A stretch of DNA of 64,000 nucleotides from CATQHD01 sp965202675 (GTDB taxonomy: Bacteria; Actinomycetota; Acidimicrobiia; Spongiisociales; Spongiisociaceae), in NCBI GenBank assembly GCA_965202675.1, contig OZ241842.1, positions 310,001 through 374,000 on the forward strand, written 5' to 3'. Shown piece by piece: positions 24,474-32,275 of this stretch; position 1 is the first letter of the stretch, and each line of letters starts with the position of its first letter. The translations under genes and the position numbers were made by a program. Below the pieces are notes generated by a model that worked only from the letters and a program-made list of their open reading frames with translations, made no database searches and was not told the origin of the DNA.

Positions 24474-25283
24474 TCAGGATCGGCCCCGGCGGGCGGATCC
24501 TGCCCGGTGTTTTATCCACTCCGCCAGGTCGTCGACCATCGGGGCGCCGGCGGGTTCGTTGATCGACCCGTGCCGTAGGCCCGGATAGACCCGCCGCTCC
24601 ACGCTCGGCCGCCTGCCCAGCGGGGCGCTGGCCTCCGGCGGAACGACGGTGTCGCCGCTCCCGTGCAGCACCAGGGTGGGGGCGCGGTAGAGGTCGAGGG
24701 AGCGGCCCGCCCCTTCCATACAGCGGAACAGGAGGGCGCCCAGGCGGACGGTGGAGCGGGTTACAACCAGCGGATCGGTCCGATAGTCCTCGGCCATGGC
24801 CGGATCGACGTACAGATCCCGGGGGTGGATCGGGTTGGGGAGGGCCAGGCGGGGCGCCGCCCTGGCCAGGAGCGGGGCCGCCCGCCGCTGCCAGGCGGGG
24901 ACGGACGCGTCCAGCGCCGGGGCGCTGAGCACCACCAGGTCCGGTTGGCGGCGGCGCGACAGGGCGTAGTCGACCGCCAGCAGGCCGCCCATCGAGTGGC
25001 CGAGCAACACCGTGGGCAGCCCGGAGGCGAAGGGCTGCACCAGGTTGTCGAAGATCTGGTTCCGGTAATCGTCGAGCCCGCCGATGTCGGCCCGCCGCCC
25101 CGCCGAGGAACCGAACCCCTGGAGGTCGAAGGCGTATACGTCTACCCCGGCGGCGGCCAGCCGGGCGCCGGTGCGCTCGTAACGGCCCGAATGTTCGGCG
25201 ATCCCGTGGACGATGAGCAACGCCGCCCGGGGATCCGAAGCCGGCCAACGGCGGCGCAGCTCGGTAACCCCGGTGCGGGTCAG
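24474..25283 (-). CDS. Alpha/beta hydrolase, monoacylglycerol-lipase-like
   Basis: About 270 residues. LLIVHGIAEHSGRY (oxyanion region), FDLQGFGSSAG, nucleophile elbow GHSMGG and late phrases VLHGSGDTVVPPE (Asp) and GLRHGSINEP (His) give a full Ser-Asp-His triad of the serine aminopeptidase S33/monoglyceride lipase group. The start is unclear: no ATG, GTG or TTG occurs in frame before the first conserved strand, so a CTG at 25283 is marked with low certainty. It is about 50 bp after the merR stop and probably in the same operon. Likely cytoplasmic lipid hydrolysis. Confidence 0.75.
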   Translation of the reverse strand: MTRTGVTELRRRWPASDPRAALLIVHGIAEHSGRYERTGARLAAAGVDVYAFDLQGFGSSAGRRADIGGLDDYRNQIFDNLVQPFASGLPTVLLGHSMGGLLAVDYALSRRRQPDLVVLSAPALDASVPAWQRRAAPLLARAAPRLALPNPIHPRDLYVDPAMAEDYRTDPLVVTRSTVRLGALLFRCMEGAGRSLDLYRAPTLVLHGSGDTVVPPEASAPLGRRPSVERRVYPGLRHGSINEPAGAPMVDDLAEWIKHRAGSARRGRS

Positions 25284-25330
25284 ACCGACTTCGAGGAGGC
25301 TGGTGCGGCCCTCCCCGGGGCGGCGGCCGC

Positions 25331-25840
25331 TCAGGTCGCCGCCGCCTCCGCCCTCGATTCCTGTTCCGCGTACCTGGCGGCGGGCGGGAACATCTCCAGG
25401 ATCTCGCCCTCCAGGTCCCGCTGCACCTGTCCGATGGCGATGCCGAATACGCCCTGGCCCCGCTTCAGCAGGTCCAGGAAGAGCGCCGCCGCCTCGTCCG
25501 CCTGGTCCCTGACCCATATATCGGTTCCGTCCGACACGAGGGTGAAGTCCACCAGCGGGTGTTCGGTTCCCATCTCGTCCCGCATCCACTCCACTGCCTT
25601 CCTTATCTTCTGGAGGCTGAGGCCGGCATCCAGCAGCCTCTTGACGACCCGCAGCCGGAGCAGGTCGGTGAAGGAATACAGGCGCTGGGTTCCCGACCCC
25701 CTCGCCTTCCGGAGGGAGGGCATGAGCAGGCCGGTGCGCGCCCAATGGTCGAGCTGGCGGTAGGAAATGCCCACCAGCTTGCATACCTGGGGGGCCCGGT
25801 AACCGGCGGCCACTTCGTTGTCGGTGATGGCGTTGTGCAT
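25331..25840 (-). CDS. MerR-family transcription regulator (Rv1830-like)
   Basis: 169 residues. N-terminal MerR helix-turn-helix with YRAPQVCKLVGISYRQLDHW, the wing GSGTQRLYSFTDLLRLRVVKRLLDAGLSLQKIRKAVEW, and a C-terminal effector-like domain of about 90 residues. The DNA-binding YRQLDHWARTGLL phrase and the position next to the DUF151 nuclease match mycobacterial Rv1830, a regulator of cell-growth genes. It probably reads its own promoter: TATAAT occurs on the minus strand near 26,003-26,008, giving a long leader of about 155 nt. Confidence 0.85.
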   Translation of the reverse strand: MHNAITDNEVAAGYRAPQVCKLVGISYRQLDHWARTGLLMPSLRKARGSGTQRLYSFTDLLRLRVVKRLLDAGLSLQKIRKAVEWMRDEMGTEHPLVDFTLVSDGTDIWVRDQADEAAALFLDLLKRGQGVFGIAIGQVQRDLEGEILEMFPPAARYAEQESRAEAAAT

Positions 25841-26264
25841 TGAGCCGTTCCCTTCGCGGCTGCGCCCTGCGGCTGCGGGGTTCCGCCGGGATGCCGGAGC
25901 GCCCCGCCCTCCTGACAGACCGATGACCGACAGGCCGTCGGTCCGTGTCTTGGGGGGCCGGGCGCACCCTCCCGGGGCGCCGCAGGTTTACACCGCCGTA
26001 ATTATATGAAGAGCGTACTCTAGACGAGGGAGGCCGCCGTAATCAACGATTCCGCCGATCACGCTCCCCCGGCGCCTCGAGCGGCGGCCTTCCGGCAGGA
26101 CGGGAAGGGCCCGGCGGCGGGTTGCGGCGAACCCGAACCCGACTGCTCCCTGCCGGCGCCGCGCAAGCCCGAACCCTTTCTGCGAACCCGCCGGTCGAGC
26201 CCTGCCCCGCCCCACCGATCTGCTGACAACGAACCGCCTTCGGGCCTTTCTGTGAACCCACCGG
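25841..26264. other. Promoter region of merR and gene-free spacer
   Basis: TATAAT on the minus strand near 26,003-26,008 is the best -10 candidate for the merR gene. Two variants of the CCTTTCTG-x-GAACCC-x-CCGGT phrase (near 26,177 and 26,246) repeat the short motif seen at 7,437-7,530. I see no gene in the span. Confidence 0.4.
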
Positions 26265-26430
26265 TTGGGCCTTTGCCGTCCTGTACGGCCAGTTCGTCGG
26301 GCAGTCCATTGCCCGCTGTTTTTTTGTGGGCCCGTCGGTTGGGCCTTTGCCGTCCTGTACGGCCAGTTCGTCGGGCAGCAGTCCATTATCCGCTGTTTTT
26401 TTGCGGGCCCGTCGGTTGGGCCTTCACCGG
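26265..26430. repeat. Tandem direct repeat, units of 74 and 77 bp plus a partial third
   Basis: TTGGGCCTTTGCCGTCCTG starts at 26265 and again at 26339, and the related TTGGGCCTTCACCGGG at 26416. Each full unit contains CAGTTCGTCGGGCAG, CAGTCCATT and a CCGCTGTTTTTTTG phrase flanked by complementary GC bases. The second unit has a 3-bp CAG insertion. No protein is convincing in any frame. Confidence 0.75.
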
Positions 26431-26539
26431 GTCAGCCCCAAACACCCCAACCACCCCTGCAGGACCTTCTGTGAACCCCGGTCAAGCCCCTCTCCCACCC
26501 CAAGACCCCAAGCCCTCTTCCCACCCCAAGACACCCGGG

Positions 26540-26709
26540 CAAGAACGCGAAAAAAGCCGCCCCCTCGCCCCGCTTCACGGGCCCGGCCCCCACCTCCGCC
26601 ACCTGGATTCCGGACGCGGTCGGTCAGTACCCCGGAGGGCCGCGTTCGGAAGATGATCCCTGTCACGGTCTGCGCCGGCTGCGGACCGGAGGTGCTTTCG
26701 GCTCCTCCA
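26540..26709 (-). ncRNA. Putative small RNA / repeated intergenic element, family A copy 2
   Basis: Aligns with 7,571-7,740 over the full length at clearly higher identity than random, with single-base indels. Minus-strand order: CACCTCCGGTC, GATCATCTTCCGAACGCG, GGGTACTGACCG, G-rich run, hairpin CCCGT-GAA-GCGGG, TTTTTTCGCGTTCTTGCC. CACCTCC is complementary to ribosome-binding sites, so base pairing with mRNAs is one possibility. Lies 120 bp downstream of the bifunctional nuclease gene, transcribed in the same direction and towards the tandem repeat. Confidence 0.5.
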
Positions 26710-26738
26710 TTGATACAGCATCGGTGCGACAAGGTCAA
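26710..26738 (-). promoter_or_regulatory. Sigma70-type promoter of family A element, copy 2
   Basis: Minus strand TTGACC (26733-26738), 17 bp, TATCAA (26710-26715). The spacer TTGTCGCACCGATGCTG differs at only two positions from the spacer of copy 1, and the preceding ACAAGGGTA is identical. Confidence 0.55.
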
Positions 26739-26829
26739 TACCCTTGTGCGGGATCCGGCGGGATTTTTTTGTCATTCCGCGGTTTTATCCGATGAGCCCC
26801 CTCGACCACTGTCCGTTTCGGGTTCGGGG

Positions 26830-27327
26830 TCAGGTGCGGAAGTCCTCCGGGGTGAGGTCTTCGAGGAATTCCTTGAAGCGCTCCACCTCGGCCTCCTGGG
26901 CCTCTTCGTCGTTCTCGTCCCTTATCTGGATCCCGGCGCTGTCGAGCACCTCGGGGGTGGCGTAGAGGGGGGCGCCGGTCCGGGCCGCCAGGGCTATCGC
27001 GTCGGAGGGGCGGGAGCTGACATGCATCTCCTCCCCGTTCCGGCTCAGCACCAGATCGGCGTAGTAGACGTTGTCCCGCAGCTCGGTGACGGTTACCCGG
27101 TCGACCCGCCCCCCCAGCATCTCGGTGGTGATGCGGAGCAGGTCGTGGGTGAAGGGGCGCGGGGTGGACACCCCCTCCAGGGCGTAGGCGATGGCGGTCG
27201 CTTCCATCCTCCCGATCCAGATCGCCAGATAGCGCCGCCCCCGGGCTTCGCGGAGCAGGACGATGGGCTGCTGGGTCGGGTACTCGATCCGCACCCCGAT
27301 CAGATCCATAGGAACCACATCGCTCAT
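26830..27327 (-). CDS. Bifunctional nuclease family protein (DUF151)
   Basis: 165 residues. It has the DUF151 core: PIVLLREARGRRYLAIWIG, EATAIAYALEG, FTHDLL, then the conserved SSRPSDAIALAARTGAPLYA, with an acidic C-terminus. Family proteins are reported to have DNase/RNase activity in plants; the role in actinobacteria is open. In mycobacteria (Rv1829) the gene lies between the same two MerR regulators as here. It is separated from the Dac gene by 56 bp. The short, acidic tail (DENDEEAQEAEVERF) is usual. Confidence 0.9.
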   Translation of the reverse strand: MSDVVPMDLIGVRIEYPTQQPIVLLREARGRRYLAIWIGRMEATAIAYALEGVSTPRPFTHDLLRITTEMLGGRVDRVTVTELRDNVYYADLVLSRNGEEMHVSSRPSDAIALAARTGAPLYATPEVLDSAGIQIRDENDEEAQEAEVERFKEFLEDLTPEDFRT

Positions 27328-27382
27328 GGCATGAGCCTATCACCGCCTGCGGCGTGTGCAACCCCCCGTGAGCGCGGCGGGG

Positions 27383-28597
27383 TCATCCGAATATCCAGTT
27401 CCAGTAGCGCCCCGCCCAGGACAGCGCGTCGAGCATTCCGGGCAGAACGGGCCGCCTCTCCAGCTCTTGCACGATCACCGGTTCCGGCGGGGGCGCCTGC
27501 TCCGCCGGTTCTGTGTACACCGGCGCGGGCGCGGGCGGTTCCTCCTGCTCCGGGGCGGGGACCGCCTCCGCCGGCGGCGCCTCCTCGCCGGCGGGCTCGG
27601 CCGGGAACAGCTCGAAGCCGTCCGCCGGTTCTTCCGGGCCCGGGTCGAGCAGGCCCACCGCCAGCGGCCTGCGTTCGCCGCCGCCGAACGGGGTCAGGGT
27701 CACGGGCGAGAACTCCTCGAATCCGTAGTCCAGCAGGGCGGCCGCATCGGCGAAATGGCCGGTGGAGCCGAGCACCACCGCATAGAGCCGCCTTCCGCCC
27801 CGTTCGGCCGCGGCCACCAGCGTCAGGAGGGCGTCGTCGGTGTAGCCGGTCTTGACGCCGACCGCGCCCGGATAGCCCTCCAGCAGCTGGTTGCTGTTGA
27901 GCGCAACCCTCGGCCGGCCTCCGGGGGCGGCGGGAAGGTCGGTGCTGCGGGTCCCGACCAGCCGGGCGAAACGCTCGTCTTCCATGCCGGACAGGGCCAT
28001 GAACAGCAGGTCCCGCGCCGAGCTGTAGTGATCGGGGTGGTCGAGGCCGTGGGGGTTGACGAAGTTCGTGTTCCGGAGGCCCATCTCCACCGCCTTCGAG
28101 TTCATCAGGAAGGCGAAGCCCTCCACCGTTCCGGCCGTGTGTTCGGCCAGCGCCACCGCCGCGTCGTTGGCGCTCCGCACCAGCAGGGCGGCCAGCAGGT
28201 CCTCCACCGTCCACCCCGGCTCGCCGGGCGTGAGGTCGACCTCCGATTCCCCTATCAGGGTGGCGTTCTCCGAGATTTCCACCGGTTCGCCGGGGCCGGC
28301 CTCGTCGAGCACCACCAGGGCGGTCATGATCTTGGTGGTGGAGGCCACGGCCCGCTGCTGGTCGGCCCGGTGTTCGGCCAGCACCCGCCGGTAGGTGTCG
28401 TCGTACAGTATCCAGGCCTCGGCGGTCAGCTCGGGGGGCGGCGGGGCGGCCAGCCCGTCGGCGGGGGGCAGGGCGGCGCCGGCGGCTTGGAGGAGGCCCG
28501 CCGATGCGGACAGCAGGGCGGCCGCCAACAGGAGGGCGGCCCGGGTGCGCGCCGCCGTCCGGCGGAACGACCCTGCGGCTCCCCCGGGGCTACCCAT
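27383..28597 (-). CDS. D-alanyl-D-alanine carboxypeptidase (peptidase S11)
   Basis: 404 residues with an N-terminal signal peptide (ARTRAALLLAAALLSASAG). The three penicillin-binding motifs are in order: STTK near 87, SAN near 143 and KTG near 250. It trims the terminal D-Ala from peptidoglycan pentapeptides outside the membrane. From about residue 310 a Pro/Glu-rich linker runs to a C-terminal amphipathic stretch (MLDALSWAGRYWNWIF) that may hold the protein at the membrane. The gene overlaps the ftsR-like stop by 8 bp. It is inserted in the mycobacterial garA-ftsR-Rv1829 order, where I do not recall a homolog. Confidence 0.9.
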   Translation of the reverse strand: MGSPGGAAGSFRRTAARTRAALLLAAALLSASAGLLQAAGAALPPADGLAAPPPPELTAEAWILYDDTYRRVLAEHRADQQRAVASTTKIMTALVVLDEAGPGEPVEISENATLIGESEVDLTPGEPGWTVEDLLAALLVRSANDAAVALAEHTAGTVEGFAFLMNSKAVEMGLRNTNFVNPHGLDHPDHYSSARDLLFMALSGMEDERFARLVGTRSTDLPAAPGGRPRVALNSNQLLEGYPGAVGVKTGYTDDALLTLVAAAERGGRRLYAVVLGSTGHFADAAALLDYGFEEFSPVTLTPFGGGERRPLAVGLLDPGPEEPADGFELFPAEPAGEEAPPAEAVPAPEQEEPPAPAPVYTEPAEQAPPPEPVIVQELERRPVLPGMLDALSWAGRYWNWIFG

Positions 28598-29351
28598 CGA
28601 TGAGGGTTTCCACCTCCGCGGCGAACAGCAGCTCGGTCAGCCGCATCACGGCTTCGGCGTTGCGGCTCAGGGCCTGGGCGGCCCGGCGGCGGACCTCCGG
28701 GTAGCGGTTCTTGTGGATGTCGACGTTGAGGCCGGCCAGCATATCCAGATGGCGGACCACGGCGTGGCGGATGGTGCGCAGGTGCCGGGGTTCCAGGCCG
28801 TGCCGCAGCAACAGGCTGCATTGACGGGCGATGGCGGCGTCCCTGGTCCCGAATCTGGCCGCCCCGTCCACCTCCGCCGGCCTGACCAGCCCGTGGTCGA
28901 TGAGACCCCGCACCTGCTCCCTGGTGAGGTCGGCCCGGCGCGCCAGCTCGTGGATCTCGAAGACCTCCTCGTATTCCTCCTCCCCGGTGTCGGGGCCGTC
29001 CGCCTGCTGCGCCGGGGAGCTCTGCCCGGGGGTGCCCTGCACGGGCGGAGCGCCCTTCTGCGGCGCCCGGGGTTTCCTGTCCGGCCTGTTCGGCGCCTCT
29101 CCCCGGTCCCAGCGCGCCAGCTGCGACTTGATCACCTTGAGGGGCAGGAAATGGTCCCGCTGCCGGCGGAGGATGAACTGCAGGCGTTCGACGTCGGCGG
29201 AGAGGTACTGCCGGTATCCGGAGGACGACCTCGACGGGTTGATCAGTCCCTGGGTTTCGAGGAACCGCACCTTCGACATGGTTACATCGGGAAACTCGTG
29301 CTTGAGCAGGTCGGTCACCTCCCCGATGCTCAGGGCCGGGGGATCCGTCAT
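28590..29351 (-). CDS. ftsR: MerR-family regulator FtsR-like (Rv1828-like)
   Basis: 253 residues from the ATG at 29351, which overlaps the FHA stop (ATGA). N-terminal MerR DNA-binding domain (LSIGEVTDLLKHEFPDVTMSK, FLETQGLI, GYRQYLSADVERL), a disordered Pro/Gln linker near 105-140 and a second helix-turn-helix-like domain (FEIHELARRADLTREQVRG) typical of Rv1828/FtsR, which activates ftsZ in corynebacteria. The name rests on domain layout and position after garA. Whether it controls ftsZ here is inference. Confidence 0.85.
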   Translation of the reverse strand: MTDPPALSIGEVTDLLKHEFPDVTMSKVRFLETQGLINPSRSSSGYRQYLSADVERLQFILRRQRDHFLPLKVIKSQLARWDRGEAPNRPDRKPRAPQKGAPPVQGTPGQSSPAQQADGPDTGEEEYEEVFEIHELARRADLTREQVRGLIDHGLVRPAEVDGAARFGTRDAAIARQCSLLLRHGLEPRHLRTIRHAVVRHLDMLAGLNVDIHKNRYPEVRRRAAQALSRNAEAVMRLTELLFAAEVETLIDG

Positions 29352-29770
29352 CGCCCTTGGGTTACCAGCAGATGGAACTTCCCGATCATCAGCCGGTCGC
29401 CGGAGGTCAGCCGCGCCTCCTCGACCAGCGTTTCGTTCACGTAGCTTCCGTTGGTGGAACCCAGATCTTCGAGGATCAGGCGCCCGTCGGAATCGAGCAG
29501 CATCCGGCAGTGGCGCCGGGAGACGGTTATGTCGTCGAGGGTGATGTCGTTGGACGGATGCCGCCCGATCCTGGTGGCGCCGGGCGAAAGGCTCCACTTG
29601 CGGCCGGCGTGCATGCCCCGCTGCACGGTGAGCGTGTACCCCGGCAGCTCCTCCGCCGAATCCTCCGGGCCGGGCCCGGGCTTCGTCGACCACCCCGCCT
29701 CCTCGGCAGGGTCGAAGATCATGGTCGCTTCAAATTCGTCCGAATGCCGAAGCTCGTCTCGACCCATCAT
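29348..29770 (-). CDS. garA: FHA-domain protein, GarA-like
   Basis: 140 residues from the ATG at 29770; a second ATG three bases on has the better distance (five bases) from GGAGG and is the likely start. The FHA domain has GRHPSNDI, SRRHCRM, the phosphothreonine-binding loop and GSTNGSYVN. The N-terminal tail reads EFEATMIFDPAE, placed like the phosphorylated ETTS motif of mycobacterial GarA, so Thr 16 is a candidate site for a PknB/PknG-type kinase. GarA controls 2-oxoglutarate and glutamate metabolism. Position ahead of ftsR supports the assignment. Confidence 0.8.
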   Translation of the reverse strand: MMGRDELRHSDEFEATMIFDPAEEAGWSTKPGPGPEDSAEELPGYTLTVQRGMHAGRKWSLSPGATRIGRHPSNDITLDDITVSRRHCRMLLDSDGRLILEDLGSTNGSYVNETLVEEARLTSGDRLMIGKFHLLVTQGR

Positions 29771-29878
29771 GACCTCCTGTCCGGTTCCGAGTGTAGTTGG
29801 CCCGCCGCGGCTGCGCCCCCTGTTTTCGCCGGCGCCCGCCGGCGTTCTGCCCGCCGGCGCCCCGGGTCTTGCTCCGGC

Positions 29879-30508
29879 CTACTCCCGGCGCTGATCGCGC
29901 AGGGTCGGGCTGCGGCGCATATCCCCTATATATTGCCAGGTGACCGCCAGGTACAGCAACAGGCCCGCCCCTCCCGACCAGGCGCCGAGCCCCTGCCAGA
30001 GGCGGGGGTTGGTTCCCGCCGCCGCCAGGTAATAGAAGGGCACGGCCGCGAACACCAGACCGGTGGCCAGCTTGCCGATCCACCTAACCTTCACCTTGAG
30101 GTTGAACCTGAACAAGAAGTATAGGGCCGCCGCCCCCACCGCCGCCTCCCGGGCCAGCAGCGGCCACCCCAGCCATCCCGGGACCACCCCGGCCAGGAGG
30201 CCCCCCGCCACCGAGGCGAACACCACCAGGCGGTCGGCGAGCGGGTCGAGGAACTTGCCTATCTCCGAGACCTGGCCGAGCTGGCGGGCCAGCACCCCGT
30301 CCAGGTAGTCGGTCAGGGCGGCGGCGGCCAGCAGCCAGGCGGCCAGGCTGTAGTCCTCCCGCCCGAGCAGCACCCACAGGAACACCGGAACGGCGGCGAT
30401 CCGCAGCGCCGAGATCAGGTTGGGGATCGTCCACAGCCCCGCGTCGGGCCCGGTTGCTTCCGGTCGGCCGGTCGGCTTGCTTCTCAGCCGGGCGCTCCTT
30501 TTTTCCAT
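29879..30508 (-). CDS. pgsA2: CDP-alcohol phosphatidyltransferase (PgsA2-like)
   Basis: 209 residues. The CDP-alcohol signature TDYLDGVLARQ, eight residues, then GKFLDPLAD carries all catalytic Asp. Five or six membrane helices. N-terminal NLISALRIAAVPVFLW is typical of phosphatidylglycerol-phosphate synthases. It precedes garA-ftsR as Rv1822 (pgsA2) does in mycobacteria. Substrate could be glycerol-3-phosphate (phosphatidylglycerol) or phosphatidylglycerol (cardiolipin); sequence alone does not decide. Confidence 0.85.
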   Translation of the reverse strand: MEKRSARLRSKPTGRPEATGPDAGLWTIPNLISALRIAAVPVFLWVLLGREDYSLAAWLLAAAALTDYLDGVLARQLGQVSEIGKFLDPLADRLVVFASVAGGLLAGVVPGWLGWPLLAREAAVGAAALYFLFRFNLKVKVRWIGKLATGLVFAAVPFYYLAAAGTNPRLWQGLGAWSGGAGLLLYLAVTWQYIGDMRRSPTLRDQRRE

Positions 30509-30574
30509 CGCCGTTTACCTTAACCCCGCGCGCCGGCCGGAAGCGGCGTTCGGGTGGTACAATTCTTCGGGCCG

Positions 30575-30648
30575 CGGGCTGTGGCGCAGCTTGGCAGCGC
30601 GCTTGACTGGGGGTCAAGAGGTCGCGGGTTCAAATCCCGCCAGCCCGA
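30575..30648 (+). tRNA. tRNA-Pro, anticodon GGG
   Basis: Acceptor CGGGCTG pairs with CAGCCCG; D arm GCGC/GCGC; anticodon stem CTTGA/TCAAG around CTGGGGG gives anticodon GGG at 30609-30611; T arm GCGGG-TTCAAAT-CCCGC; discriminator A at 30648. C1-G72 with A73 and G37 are proline features. CCA is not encoded. It reads CCC and CCU codons. Confidence 0.95.
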
Positions 30649-30701
30649 CCGGAATACCCGAATCGCCCGCCGCGGCGGCGCCGTGCGGCGGGGCGGCAGG
30701 G

Positions 30702-30845
30702 TCAGGTGACCCACCGGATCAGGGCGGTCACCCCCTGCACCAGCCTCCACCCCAGATACAGGGCGGCCAGCCCCGCCAGCAGCTTGAAGCCGAAGGGCGT
30801 CCGGGGGGGCTCCTGATCCTCCGGCGGGGCCGGCGGGCCGTTCAC
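30702..30845 (-). CDS. Tiny single-pass membrane protein coupled to der
   Basis: 47 residues from a GTG that overlaps the der stop codon (GTGA). A Pro-rich head is followed by one hydrophobic stretch (FGFKLLAGLAALYLGWRLVQ) and a short tail. The overlap, the membrane helix and host-like composition argue that it is real. Function unknown. Confidence 0.55.
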   Translation of the reverse strand: MNGPPAPPEDQEPPRTPFGFKLLAGLAALYLGWRLVQGVTALIRWVT

Positions 30846-32173
30846 CGCCCCGCCCTCCTCCGGCCCGACCCCCGGCGCACCGTTACACGGACGGGCGTGC
30901 CCATGAAGTCGTAGGCCCGGCGCGCCCGCCGCTCCAGGTAGCGGAGATAGGTGCTGTCCAGCGTCCCTCCCTTCACGAAGAGCGCCAGGGTGGGCGGGTC
31001 GGTCCTCGACTGGACCCCGTAGAGAATCCTGGGGCGGCGCCCCTTCCTCACCGGGGGCGGGTGTTCCCCGGTCCACTCCGCCAGCAGACGGTTGAGAGCG
31101 GGGGTCGGGATCCGCCGCCCCCGGTTGGCGAGCACCGTTTCCAGGGCCGCCCCCAGCCGGTGGAGGCGCGCCCCCGTCAGAGCCGAGATGCGCAGCACGG
31201 GCGCCCAGCCGGCGAACCCCAGCCTGTCCCCCACCTCCTCGGCGGTGCTCTCCCGCCGTTCGAGGCCGGCCGCGTCCCACTTGTTGAGCAGGACGATCAA
31301 CGCCGCCCCCGACCGGACCGCCTCCTCGGCGATCCGCTGGTCCTGATGGGTAACCCCTTCGAGGGCGTCCACCAGCAGCAGCGCGGCGTCGGCCCGCCCC
31401 AGCGCCTCGCGGGCGCGCAGCACCGAGTAGTACTCCGCATCCTCGGAAATCCTGGGCCGGCGGCGCATCCCGGCGGTGTCGATCAGCCGGTAGGGGGCGC
31501 CGTCGATCTCGATGTCGGCGTCGATCGGATCGCGGGTGGTACCCGGAACCGGCGACACCACCACCCGCTCCTCGCCGGTCAGGCGGTTCATGAGGGTCGA
31601 CTTCCCCGCGTTGGGGCGCCCGATGATGGCCACTTCGGGGATCCGCCCCCCGCCGGCCTCTTCCGCCTCGGCGGGCAGCCGGGCGGCGGCGTCGTCGAGC
31701 AGCTCCGCCACCCCCCGCCCGTGGATGGCCGACACCGGAGCGGGGGCGCCCAAGCCCAGCCTTCCGAACTCCCCCGAAGCCCGGGCGATGTCCTCGTTGT
31801 CGGCCTTGTTGGCCGCCACCAGCACCCGCTCCCGCACCGGGCGGAGCAGGCCCGCCACCTCCGCGTCGTCGGAGGTGATAATCCCCTGGGCGTCCACCAC
31901 GAACACGATCAGGTCGGCGGCGGCGATGGCCATCTCGGCCTGGGCGCGGATGTCCTCGACCAGCTCGGCGCCGGGGCTGCGCTGCCACCCCCCCGTATCG
32001 ACCACGGTGAAGCGCCGCCCGTTCCATTCCGCCTCGAAGAAGCGGCGGTCCCTGGTGATGCCCGGCTTCTCCTGGACGACGGCCGCCCGCCGCCCCACGA
32101 TCCGGTTCACCAGGGTCGATTTTCCCACGTTGGGCCGGCCCACGATGGCGATGAGGGGTTTTGTGCTGCTCAT
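30842..32173 (-). CDS. der: Ribosome-assembly GTPase Der (EngA)
   Basis: 443 residues with the double G-domain layout unique to Der: first GRPNVGKST near 11-19 with DTGGW and NKAD, second GRPNAGKST near 180 with DTAGMRRR and NKWD, then the KH-like C-terminal domain that contacts rRNA. It is needed for 50S subunit maturation. In mycobacteria der follows cmk directly; here ispH, the restriction-modification pair and a repeat spacer lie between them. Start ATG at 32173 has only a weak GGGGCGG ribosome site. Confidence 0.95.
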   Translation of the reverse strand: MSSTKPLIAIVGRPNVGKSTLVNRIVGRRAAVVQEKPGITRDRRFFEAEWNGRRFTVVDTGGWQRSPGAELVEDIRAQAEMAIAAADLIVFVVDAQGIITSDDAEVAGLLRPVRERVLVAANKADNEDIARASGEFGRLGLGAPAPVSAIHGRGVAELLDDAAARLPAEAEEAGGGRIPEVAIIGRPNAGKSTLMNRLTGEERVVVSPVPGTTRDPIDADIEIDGAPYRLIDTAGMRRRPRISEDAEYYSVLRAREALGRADAALLLVDALEGVTHQDQRIAEEAVRSGAALIVLLNKWDAAGLERRESTAEEVGDRLGFAGWAPVLRISALTGARLHRLGAALETVLANRGRRIPTPALNRLLAEWTGEHPPPVRKGRRPRILYGVQSRTDPPTLALFVKGGTLDSTYLRYLERRARRAYDFMGTPVRVTVRRGSGRRRAGR

Positions 32174-32275
32174 GACCGCCCCGCCGCGATTCCGGCGCCT
32201 CCCCGGCCAGTCTAAAGAGCAGGACGGCGGGCGGGCCTGCGCGGGCGGAGCGGGGCGGCGGGGTACGATTGGCCG

